From positions 3,831,102 through 3,895,101 of the forward strand of contig NW_006499776.1 in the NCBI RefSeq assembly GCF_000471905.2: a DNA stretch of 64,000 nucleotides, in the 5' to 3' direction. Both the position numbers and the translations under genes were made by a program. The stretch is from Amborella trichopoda. Lineage: Eukaryota; Streptophyta; Magnoliopsida; Amborellales; Amborellaceae. Positions 35,974 through 45,646 of this stretch are shown here, one piece after another; positions within the stretch are counted from its first letter, which is position 1; every line of letters begins with the position of its first letter. The notes under the pieces were generated by a model that saw only the letters and a program-made list of their open reading frames with translations, did not search any database and was not told where the DNA came from.

Positions 35974-36934
35974 TTGTTTCAGGTGCTCTTACACTAGAAA
36001 TAACATGTAAAGAGATCTCCAGCACCTCAAGGAACTCTTCTGCAACGACTTCTTCTTGGCCAGTTGCAACGTTGATATCTTCTTCTTCATAACAGACTTC
36101 AATTAAAAACAACTTCTTACATCGATGCCCCGACACAAATTTCTTGTTACAATTATAGCACAACCCTTTTACACGTCTCTTTTGCAATTTAGCAGGTGTC
36201 ATCCTCCGAACTGGAAGTGTAGGACCGCTGTTGTTTGCCTCTTTACTGGTTGTGATGGACTTTTTCGCATCGAAAGTAGGAACAACTCCCCATTGTGAGA
36301 AATTGCAGGCCTTGTACAAACGGACAAGTCCAATAGCTGCTGATAAGGTCGTAGGGTACCATGCTAACACGTCTGCTTTGATGTTGTCCCTTAATCCGCT
36401 GATGAAACATCTGACTTGGTGGTTAGAAGGAAGATACCCCACCTTAGTAAGCAGCCTTTCAAATTGAGTTTGGTAGTCTGTAATAGTTTCAATTTGTTGC
36501 AATTTAGCTAACTCTCCAATAAAATCTTGGAATTGGGTGAGACTATACCTAGCGTGCAACCCGTTACAAACCATCTACCAGGTCATTTGCCCTCCTTCTT
36601 GTTTGAATAGTTGGTACCACAGCTGAATGTTACCCTCCAAATGGAAGGACGCAAGAGCCACACGTTCTTCCTCTAGTGTTTGATAGAACTAGAAAAATTG
36701 TTTCACCCTTCAAGTCCAACTCGCCTTGTCTTCTTCCCCATTAAAGCAAGGAAAATCAAGTTTGACAAGCTTTGGAGTGAAGAATTGTTGCAAACCGTTT
36801 TGACGGTTTCTATTAGTGTTCCCAGGTCGTACTCCATGGTTTTGGAGTTGAGCCCTTGAGTTCTCCTCTACTTCAAGTTCAATATTAGTTGGACGTGAAC
36901 TAAGCTTTTCGAACAGCTCGTTAAGCTTGTCCAT
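35924..36934 (-). pseudogene. gag of chromovirus with zinc knuckle
   Basis: The frame at 36934-36710 starts MDKLNELFEKLSS, then VKLDFPCFNGEEDKASW, the Gag N-terminal core (KLDFPRFNGE type). After a frame break, the frame at 36574-35924 continues with FIGELAKLQQIETITDYQ and FERLLTKVGYL, then KGLCYNCNKKFVSGHRCKK, the nucleocapsid zinc knuckle with CX2C...HX1C-like spacing. The start codon lies only about 40 bp from the 5' LTR, so the normal leader is missing. Confidence 0.85.
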
Positions 36935-36975
36935 TATCTATTGTTGTCCAACATTGAGAGAGATCACATCATTTT

Positions 36976-37271
36976 CCAAAAGATAAGCTTCTACTAACTA
37001 CTCATGTAATTTACCTGATAAACCCAAAAAAATAGCCAAAATATCAGCTTCTATTAACTACTCATGTAAATCTACCAAAAGACTTAGTCAACTCGATATA
37101 CGCGACTCTATTAACTACTCATACACGACACTGCATGGCATATGCATATCCATGCCTACCTTATTTACCATGCTTATCATTAAAGAAGAGCATGAGATAT
37201 ACATACCCATGCCTGTTTTATTTACCATGCTTATCATTAAATTAGAGGAACTACATGTTAGCCATGTAACA
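36976..37271 (-). repeat. 5' LTR of the chromovirus, internally rearranged
   Basis: It matches the 3' LTR from CCAAAAGATAAGCTTCTACT to the ATGTAACA end, about 300 bp. The part matching 32218-32432 and the primer binding site are missing. Near its outer end a stretch of about 66 bp (TACCCATGCCTG...TTTACCATGCTTATCATTAAA) is present twice. Confidence 0.8.
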
Positions 37272-37800
37272 GGTCTCTATAGTTCAAGGTTGCAAGTTCT
37301 AGGAGTTCCCTTAACCAAAATTTAGTTTGTGTTTGTAGTATATACTGATTCTCACACATGAGAATTGGCTGGATCACTAATATGGATAAATAATTTGGCT
37401 CCAAATGACTGCCTCGCTTGGTTGATTTTTAAAAACCTAGTTAGACAGGGAGAGAGATATATTTATATGGAATTATATACAATGAGACCTTACAATTACT
37501 TACAACCACCCAATGTAAAATCTGATAGCTTAGGTGTGCCATAATGTTTGAGAAAATTTCTTTTGAATTTTGAGCTTGGTCATTGGAAGAAATGCAACTG
37601 TCAAATTTCACATCCAATGATCAAGATTAATTGTAACTACTTTATACTGTATAATTTTTCTATATATGTATATTTTTTTTAAGTGTATCTAATGTTATTT
37701 TTTGGTCCCCTTAAATCTACACCCCATAAATTTCTATTTTAAATTTTTTGTTTTTATTTTTATAGTTTTCAAATTATCGATCTAGATGGATCTAAATTGT

Positions 37801-37920
37801 TTGATTTTTTTTTAGTAATTTAGTGGGGATGACAAATTCCTACTTATTTTTTGAAATCGTTTGTGTTTTTTTTTGTAATTTAGTGGGGATGACAATCTCC
37901 TACTCATTTTTTGAAATCGT
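37801..37920. repeat. 60-bp tandem duplication upstream of AP2
   Basis: Bases 37801-37860 and 37861-37920 align with six mismatches. Shared words are GTAATTTAGTGGGGATGACA, CTAC and TTTTTTGAAATCGTTTG. A third partial start (TTGTGGTTTTTGAA) follows. Confidence 0.85.
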
Positions 37921-38602
37921 TTGTGGTTTTTGAATACGTTAAGTGATAATGAAAACCTAGAGCTTAATTAAAGCTCAAACGATGCTACCACCAAACTCCA
38001 ACCCCATTGTCAATTCAATAATGCAATATGGATACGTGATTTAGGGTCTGGGTTTTAAAATACAGGATAAAAAGGGATTTTGGGATACAATTTTGAGTGA
38101 CGGCCGACTACGCGGCGTGGTTGCGTGCGTGCGTGCATCCCGTCAATTAATTAATTGTTGGGCGGGGCAGGGGTTGTGCGCTTCTCTCTCCTCTTATTTC
38201 TTGCCGTTGTTATTAGTCCTTATTAGTTTACCACACATCGGAGTCTCACTTGTTTAATTAACTCACCCACTGTCACCGGCGGAGATTCGGATGCGACTCA
38301 GGGAACAATCCGAGCCGTCCGATCCGCTGAACATGGGAAAGGAAAGGGATGGTGGCAAAAGCCTATTGTCGAAACGTTGTTGTAATTATTATTGAATGTC
38401 ATTAATTTAAGGAAGAAAGAGAAACAGAGAGAAGCCTTGCAGATTGTCTTTTGCCTTTTGGGCCTTGGGCGAAGGGGAGGCAAAAGGGCGAGGAGGAGGA
38501 GAAGGGGGTGGTTGGGGGAAACAAAAACACAAAGTAGAGAGAGAGGAAAGAGGAGGCCCTTATTGCACAGAGTGAGAGAGAACTGGTTTTTAAAGTTTGG
38601 AG

Positions 38603-38688
38603 ATGGGGGGCATCTAATGGATAATGGTAATGGTGGACATTCACTGCGAGAGAGCAGATTAAGGTATTATTACGAGTTGGGTTTTTAG
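38603..38688 (+). promoter_or_regulatory. two upstream ORFs in the AP2 leader
   Basis: ATG at 38603 opens a four-residue ORF (MGGI) ending TAA at 38615-38617. Its last base starts the next ATG (38617), giving a 23-residue ORF that ends TAG at 38686-38688, 66 bases before the AP2 start. The TAATG overlap would suit termination-reinitiation. It matters only if transcription starts left of 38603, which I cannot show. The peptide has no recognised motif. Confidence 0.45.
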
Positions 38689-38754
38689 AGAGAGAGAGAG
38701 GAAGAGAGTTTCTAGATAGACCTGGTAAGAGAGAGAGAGGGGGGCCGGTTCTGC

Positions 38755-41700
38755 ATGATGTGGGATCTGAACGACTCGCCGGAGGAACGAAGGGGTGGCG
38801 CATTAGTGGGGGATTCAGGAAGCTTTGAAGGTGAAGATGATGATAAAGGTAAGGGGGGTTCTGCAAGCAACGAGGATGATAATTCAAACTCGTCCTCAGC
38901 TATCGTGTTTGAAGGATCTGATGCAGAGAGTGGGAAAAAAGATAAAAGTGGCGGCAACCGTATCTTCGGCTTCTCAGTATTGCAGCAGCAACAAGATAGC
39001 AATTGTTCATCAGAGAGCTCAGAGCCTGAGAACAGCAACAACAACAACAACACAAATGTTGTTACGAGACAGTTCTTTCCGATAATCGGAGGAGGAGAGA
39101 AGGAAGGGGATTCCGATCAGCTTTCTTTACAGGTTCGCTCAGATGGGAGTGGGAGCGGGAGCTTGCCGTTGCCCAGGGCCCATTGGGTAGGGGTTAAATT
39201 TTGCCAATCTGAGAGGCTAAAGGGTATGGAGGTTTCATCGCAGCCCATCAAGAAGAGCAGGAGGGGGCCGAGGTCAAGGAGCTCTCAGTATAGGGGTGTG
39301 ACCTTTTACAGGAGGACAGGAAGATGGGAGTCTCACATTTGGTATTCCTCTTCTTCTCCTCTCTCTCTCTCTCTCTCTCTTGTGTCCTCTAAAAATTAAG
39401 TTTCAGCTATTTCTCATATTATTTTATTATTTTTTTATCCTGTTGTTGATGCAGGGATTGTGGGAAGCAGGTGTATTTGGGTATGTATGTAAAACTCGAA
39501 AATATGTATTGTTTTTTTTTTTTTTGCACATATTTGTTGTGCTCATGAGAAATTTGGGGTTTGGGCATTAAACAGGTGGATTCGATACAGCACACGCAGC
39601 TGCACGGTATTACCTACATCCTCCCTTTCCCGTAAGCAAAAACGTATTATTTTGTAATATAATAATAATAATAAGATGAAAACTATTAGTTGTTTGCACT
39701 GCCAACTTGTTGATTGATTCATGTATTTGTGAATGAATAGAAGCTGTTTTGTTTCAGCGCTTATGATAGAGCCGCGATCAAGTTTAGGGGGGTTGATGCA
39801 GACATCAATTTCAGCCTGGACGATTACGAGGAGGATTTGAAGCAGGTTAGAGAGAGCAAAGAGAAACCCATGGTTCACAGTAACCATCTCAAGTTTTTTT
39901 TTTTTGGGGCTAATTTTTTTTTTGTAAGAGCTGAGTAATGGAAAAACAATGAACAGATGAATAATCTGACAAAGGAAGAGTTTGTTCATGTCCTCCGACG
40001 ACAAAGCACCGGGTTCCCGAGAGGAAGCTCAAAGTTTAGAGGGGTTACGCTTCACAAGTGCGGCAGATGGGAGGCCAGAATGGGACAGTTTCTTGGTAAA
40101 AAGTAATCACATCTCTCACCCTCCTACAAATTACCCCATTTTGGTTTTTGCAGCAGCACCCCACCACCACATGAATGCTAATAATAATATTTCTTTTCCC
40201 TTTTTCTCTATCATCACGATTTCCCCGAACTTTTCAGAATGGAACATCAAACTCAACGCTGTTTTTTTGATCGTTGAAGTACTGTAATGCTGCTAGATTA
40301 GAACCTCTTTTTTGTTTTCTTTTAGTTATTATCTTGTTGATTGAGATTCCAAATTTGTTAGTGGAGCAAAAGTTTTTGCTCATTCTTTTATGTCCTCTTT
40401 CACACAGGTATGTCTACTTGGGTCTTTTCGACAGCGAGGTAGAGGCTGCAAGGTTATTAATCTTACTCACTAATTTGTCTCTTGAATTGGGTTCTCATTG
40501 AATAGTCTTTTTTTTTTTAATTTCTGATAAGAATAAATCGGGTCAGGGCCTATGATAAAGCTGCAATCAAATGTAATGGGAGGGAGGCGGTGACCAATTT
40601 CGATCCAAGCATTTATGATAACGAGATCGCTGCCACAGCTGGTAATTGGATTTTTGACAAATTTTTTTTTTCAGTCTTTCTTGATAGATCAACGTAGAGA
40701 GAAAGAGGGGGGAAAGGATTTCTTTTTATGGGAATTTGCTTTTATTTTGTTTTGGATAGTTTATAGAATATCTATTGTACAGGAAGGGGAGGAGGAGGTC
40801 GCGGCGATGAGGCGGATCACAATCTAGATCTAAGCTTGGGGAGTTGGAATTCCTCAAAACGTGAAAGCTTTGAATCATTGGGCGCTGATGAGGAGCGTTT
40901 GGGCTTGGGTTTCGGCGGCGTGGATCCATCCTCCTCATCCTCAATATTAATTCAACCTTCATCATTTCATCAATCCTTTTTTGATTGGAGAACAACCAAT
41001 CCCCGCAATGTGAAGCCCAAGGTACAGACCACAACGCTCTCTCTCTCTCTCTATCTTCGCAAACTCAGGCCTGTCCAACTCGGAACTGTTAGGCCGGTCA
41101 AACTGGAACCCGGCTTTGGCCCGGTCGGGCTGCATATTTTTTTAATTTTTTAAAAATATAAAATTCTAAAAAGTAAAGGATTTGTTTGCAACGTGTTTTG
41201 GAATATTTTTTATCATTTTGACAATTTCGGCCATCAACATATTTTTTGGAAAATTAAAAAAGGATACCCCTTGCACAAATAGATTTTTTAAAATCTATTT
41301 TTTTGACCTTTTTTGTATCTTTTTAATACATTTTAGACAGGCCTGGACGACACAGGTAGTCTTGTTGAATCACCCGGTTTGGAGTTTACTCGAAACCTGG
41401 CCGGTGGCTGGTTTCCAGAGGCCGGTTCAATCTTTTGAACATTGCTCTCTCTTTTCTTCTGTGGCCACACTTGCAGTAACGACAGCGAAACCCCCCCTCC
41501 TCCGCACTCTCTTTTATTGGCCCAACTTAGAGAGAGCAAATCTCTTTCGCCCTCTCTTTCTACGGTGCACAAACCCTCACCTGGTTTTTAACCTTTGTTT
41601 ATGGAAATCTTAATTTAGCAGTTTGATGAGAAGTTCAAGTCACCGGAAGATCAACGGAGTGGAGTTGGAGTAGAGCAGATGTGTTTCAGCAGCTCTGGCC

Positions 41701-42232
41701 ACGCTTCTCCTTCCTTCCCACCTGCATATGCTCATTTGAGAAGGAGAAGCGAAGTTCCCCTCTTACATTTCCACCCCGCTCCTCTTCCCCTTCATGGAGT
41801 GCCTTATCATGTCAGTCCCAATTCCTCTTCTCTCTCTAAAATTTAAATATCCTACTGCCTCTCTATCTGTATCTGTGCAAATAACCATGGAAAGAAACAA
41901 ACTAGGGTTTTCAGTTCTCAATTTCTTCTTTTTGACTGGTACAGATACAGCAGTATCAGAGTGATGGAGAGAGATTGGGGAGATTGTCTCTTGTAATACA
42001 AGGAGAACAGCAACAGCAGGTCAACAACAACAATAACAAGAGCTTGGGAGGCATTAGCATTACTAATGGCTGGCCTGCACCGGCCCAAATCTTTGCCACT
42101 GCTGCAGCATCATCAGGATTCCCACCGCAGATCATACATCAACAACGACAGCAACTGCCGCCACCACCGCCACCATCTCAACCAAGTTGGATGCACAAGA
42201 ATGGGTTCCATTCTCTTATGAGAACCACTTAA
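38755..42232 (+). CDS. AP2: APETALA2-type (euAP2) transcription factor, 10 exons
   Basis: Nuclear transcription factor that sets floral organ identity and flowering time; it acts as a DNA-binding repressor or activator. Exons: 38755-39341, 39455-39480, 39576-39606, 39758-39845, 39957-40102, 40408-40452, 40547-40641, 40783-41021, 41622-41810, 41945-42232. All introns are GT-AG, and the joined 1734 bp give 577 residues without stops. The start MMWDLNDSP is the euAP2 LND motif; the second Met (38758) is equally possible. A Lys/Arg stretch ([11 protein letters not shown], about 165-175) precedes AP2 domain 1 (about 177-240). AP2 domain 2 spans about 270-332, with both WESHIWD and [10 protein letters not shown] signatures intact. 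An EAR motif LDLSL is at 354-358, and Gln-, Asn- and Pro-rich parts fill the C terminus. The miR172 site lies in exon 10. Exact orthology to AP2 or TOE3 is not resolved. Confidence 0.93.
40821..40841 (+). other. EAR repression motif in AP2 exon 8
   Basis: Codons read NLDLSLG, the LxLxL type EAR motif. In the family it recruits TOPLESS-type corepressors. It follows the second AP2 domain after a Gly-rich linker, the normal position in euAP2 proteins. Confidence 0.85.
42102..42122 (+). promoter_or_regulatory. miR172 target site in AP2 exon 10
   Basis: The 21 bases begin CTGCAGCATCATCAGG and end ATTCC. The family site usually ends ATTCT, so only the last base differs, at the 5' end of the miRNA pairing, plus the usual G:U-type position. 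It codes for AAASSGF in the C-terminal region. In other plants miR172 represses translation of, and cuts, AP2-class mRNA here. Confidence 0.93.
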
Positions 42233-42745
42233 GCCTAACCAACCAACAAGCCGACCGATCAAAATAACAAAAACAACCGCCCAAGCGCAAGCTCAGAGAG
42301 AAAAAGGGGGTCTATCTCTTGTAATCTTTACTACGCTGGAGAATGTAAAAGAAAGAGATGATACCAATATGGTGTTGTTTCGTATTGTAACCAAAGCAGG
42401 AGGTTCTATGATAGGGTAGAACACGATCAAATTTCCCCAAAGAGGCCAAAAAATAAAAAAATAAAAAGTAAAGAGGAAAGGGACAACAAACGAGTCTCGC
42501 ATGTAGCAGGCCCCTTCGCCACTACTGTTTGGACTAGACAGGGAGAGTGAGAGAGACTGAAATGACTGTTTGTTTCAACTTTCAAGAGTGGGAAAGTTTG
42601 AGAGAGAGAATGAGAAGTACTCTTTGGGTGATTTGATTTAGCACTCAACGGGATGGTTCATTTTTGTTTTGGTATATGTTGTAGAACTGTAATATTATGT
42701 CTATCCCTTAGACCACATATTGTACAAGAGCTTATTAAAGAAAAC
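42233..42745 (+). terminator. probable AP2 3' UTR and polyadenylation region
   Basis: After the TAA at 42230-42232 the sequence runs without another frame. A-rich AATAAA-like words occur at 42447-42466, and a TTTTGTTTTGGTATATGTTG stretch follows at about 42661-42681, similar to plant far-upstream elements. The true cleavage site is unknown. Confidence 0.45.
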
Positions 42746-42878
42746 ACATGGAATTCAAGATTGCTTTCTTCTCTCTCCCTATCTCTCCCTATCTCTGTAC
42801 TGTTGAGTGTCGAAAAACAATTAAAGCAGTGAAGCATAAGTTAGGTTTTAGTGAGAGAGGGAGAGAGCATTATTATCT

Positions 42879-42904
42879 GGGGAGGGGAGGGGAGGGGAGG
42901 GGAG
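42879..42904 (+). repeat. (GGGGA)n tract, G-quadruplex-capable
   Basis: Five runs of GGGG separated by single A. Four or more close G-runs can fold into a G-quadruplex. It lies about 650 bp downstream of the AP2 stop codon. Confidence 0.85.
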
Positions 42905-43265
42905 GATCGATGAATCGCTTTCTCTCTCTTCTTGGAGTCAGTTGACGGCAGGGCAGTGGTAGCAGTAAGAGCAGTCAGAGAAAGCCATAATGAAGGAGAG
43001 GGACGTAACCTAAGCTCAAACCCCCTTCCTCGCCCGCCCACTTTTAAAAGATGAAAAATACTGATGAGAAGCAAAGGAGCATTGTCTTTCTTCCCTCTCA
43101 GTCAAAACTTTGCTTTCAATCATGGAAATAGTAACCGCGACAAAAGCCCAGTTTGGGTTTAACTCCATTACTCCTTCTGTCCCTCTTTCTTATGTTTCCT
43201 TTTCTGGTTTTTAATCTTCACTCTTCTTTGTTTCTTGCTTCCCCACTCGAACGTCGTCAAACTCC

Positions 43266-43266
<1 letters not shown>

Positions 43267-43299
<33 letters not shown>
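43267..43299. repeat. (CT)n microsatellite
   Basis: An almost pure CT dinucleotide run of about 33 bases. A second run of about 19 bases follows at 43401-43419. Confidence 0.9.
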
Positions 43300-43302
<3 letters not shown>

Positions 43303-45583
43303 CAGATGCATATATGAGAGGTGCCCTCACCTCTCATTTTACCGCCCAATAAGCAAGCAAACAAGCAAACCCCAGCACTCAATTAGCAAGCCAAAAACTA
43401 CTCTCTCTCTCTCTCTCTATTCATGACTGTCCCGCACCTTCACATGAAGAGAGAAAAAGGAGAGGGGAATTAAATATGGAGAAAGAGTCATTTTCTGAGT
43501 CGTACACTGTCTTCATTGATGGGTTCTGATGAGAATGGCTATGTGCCCAAAGTCGAAAGAAAAGGTGTCTGCAAGGTGCTGCAACATTGTACGGTTTTTG
43601 CTTCATAGGCAAAGGTTCCTTTCCCTCCCCCATTATTTCTATACCCCACCACACACGGTTAAAGGAAAAAATGCGAAAGAGAGTCCAACCTCAAGAACCG
43701 GTAAATATTCGCCAAAATGAATTTGTGGTATGTACACCGGTCAATGGAGAAAAAGAGAGAGAACCTTGCATCAGAACAACCCCGGAACTCCACACTTTTG
43801 ACTGCTGCTTTGTGCCTTTGCTCTTTTTTTAACCATCAAGGGTGGAGAGAGAGAGACAGAGATCGGGGTTGTTGGTGTTGCAGTATTCTCTTACTAGATC
43901 CTTGCCTGCTCCAGATCTATCTTAAAAGATCCATCCCCCTAACCTGTCCTTTCCAACCCTCTCCCTCTCTCTAGATTCCAAAGGCCCTCCTCAGCTATAT
44001 TATTCCAATGAATTTAATCAAACAGTTCTGAAATTTCAATCTCATTGAGTTTTCCAAAAATGAGTTATTCAAATTTGAGAGCGGAAAAAAGTGAAAAATG
44101 GAGATAAGCCCAAAAGTCTCCATAGTGAATCCTGCAGTGGCACGTGCAGCTAAGAGTGACCACTAGAGTCTAGGGTTCATAAGAGGAAAATGACGAGGAG
44201 CCAACAAAATTGTTTTTGGGAGTGAACATGGTTTAGAATTTAGAATTCTTTTGTTGGTAGAGGAATTTAGAATTTAGATGCGCACACCTTGGCACCAAAC
44301 ACTAGGCTGGGGAATGTCTCTCCCTCCCTCTCTCATTTTCTTTATTAAACTTCTACCAGCCTTAAGAAAACCTGGGGCTGGCCTTCTCTTTCTCCCTCTC
44401 TAATTCTAAAGGGAGAGAATTCTCAAACGAGAGAAAGAGAAGGCCATTTTTGGGTGCGGTTTGTATAGAGCCAAGGCTCTAAACAATCAAATTGGAATTT
44501 ATTTTTAATAGTGTAGAAAAAAGTGGTTTCAATACTGAAAATCTTTGTGATAGCCTTAAAATATGTTTTCATTTTTTATTATAATATTTAAAGCTCCAAA
44601 ATTAATGTAGATCGAGCATATCTATGACAACTTGAAAACCATGAAAATTTACGGTTCAAAAACGTGCTATAAGATGCACTATTTCCAAAACTTGAAATCC
44701 ATTTGTTTCTCATGTATGTTCATATTGATGTCGAAATGATCAATTTAAGGATATTTGGGCATTAAAACAGACTCTTTTAGTTAAATTTTTGAGGTGAACT
44801 CTAATTTGATTGTTTAGAATGTCGGCTGTATATAAAATTTTCCCTTTCTTTGATTGTTTGCAACAGAAAAATGGTGGACGTAGGCTGAAGTAACCAGAAG
44901 TGCCTTGCTATCGAGAAACACAAGTTAGATCGTAATGAAGAAAGCATTAATGAGTTAAAGGTCAAGGGCCCAGCAACCCCAGGTGAATGATTTACCATTC
45001 CATGGGGGAAACACATACGTAGGCAACACAAATCAAACAAATAAAAATGGTACTTTACTTGACATAAAAATAAAGAGGTCCATTCCACATTTGATGACCA
45101 ATTACTCAAAATAGCATTTTGTATAGCTAGCAATCACCCAACTTGGACAACTTATCCCCCAACCATACTCCAAACCATCCCCATCATATGGACCACTGTC
45201 ACCTCTCCTACTACCCATGTCAATCAGTTTTTACCTTCCCAAATCTTTTAGTGTTTTGTCATAAAAGTCTTTACTTGTATGGTAAGGTATTTGATGGTTT
45301 TTGCACCCTCAATAAGTGCTAGATGAAATACTATTTTGCCCTTTCTCACTCCGATTGGGTTTATGTGAGTCGGCCCACTCATATGTACATATGCATGATC
45401 CCACTAAAATCTATTTTAGAGATGGATTTTTATCTAATTATGTGGTAAATTCATCATCTAAGCCAAGATGGTCATGAATATTAAAAGAAAAATAAACTTT
45501 GAAAATTAAAAATATAACTTTTTGGTAATTTTTTTGTTATTTATGGACTATACACTTTAGATAACGTCTATCTTTAAAAATGA

Positions 45584-45646
45584 ACGTTTGTAAGTCAGCA
45601 ATGTACGTTTGTAAGTCAGCGGGTGCAAGTGGGCTCTTGCACCCGC
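45584..45646. repeat. 21-bp tandem duplication beside a perfect 11-bp hairpin
   Basis: ACGTTTGTAAGTCAGC occurs at 45584-45599 and 45605-45620. Immediately after, GCGGGTGCAAG (45619-45629) and CTTGCACCCGC (45636-45646) form a perfect stem around a six-base loop. The GC-rich hairpin stands out from AT-rich surroundings. There is no T-run after it and no gene next to it, so I do not call a terminator. Confidence 0.7.

Larger units (their letters stand above)
32218..37271 (-). mobile_element. chromovirus (Ty3/gypsy with chromodomain), inactive
   Basis: GGTCT at 32213-32217 and 37272-37276 is a 5-bp target duplication. Between them, on the minus strand, lie a shortened 5' LTR, gag with zinc knuckle, protease, reverse transcriptase, RNase H, integrase, a chromodomain-like end, a polypurine tract and a full 3' LTR. 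The order protease-RT-RNaseH-integrase plus the terminal WQEMSPTEAT block marks a chromovirus. Stops, frameshifts and lost catalytic residues show it is dead. It sits about 1.5 kb upstream of the AP2 start codon. Confidence 0.9.
37272..38754 (+). promoter_or_regulatory. AP2 upstream region and probable 5' leader
   Basis: From the chromovirus target site to the AP2 start. It includes a 60-bp tandem duplication (37801-37920), a TGCGTGCGTGCGTGC run at about 38121 and a purine-rich stretch from about 38400 to 38750 with (GA)n runs at 38688-38702 and 38730-38740, typical of plant leaders. I could not pick a convincing TATA box. Two short upstream ORFs lie at 38603-38688. No other gene is visible. 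Confidence 0.5.
42746..45583. other. noncoding downstream of AP2, microsatellite-rich
   Basis: No gene with recognisable motifs. It holds a G-run array (42879-42904), (CT)n tracts at 43267-43299 and 43401-43419, and many GAGA/CTCT words up to 44460. A G-box CACGTG lies at about 44141. The frames at 43421-43974 are low-complexity by-products. Confidence 0.5.

Noticed and set aside
38402..39053. Long minus-strand frames opposite AP2 exon 1 and leader
   Set aside because: Ser/Leu/Pro-rich shadows of purine-rich sense sequence; the plus strand carries the conserved protein.
40453..41621. Possible insertion in AP2 intron 8 (CAGGCCTGTCC near 41068 and TAGACAGGCCTGGAC near 41334)
   Set aside because: The words are near-palindromic, so the apparent inverted ends are not informative, and no target duplication was found.
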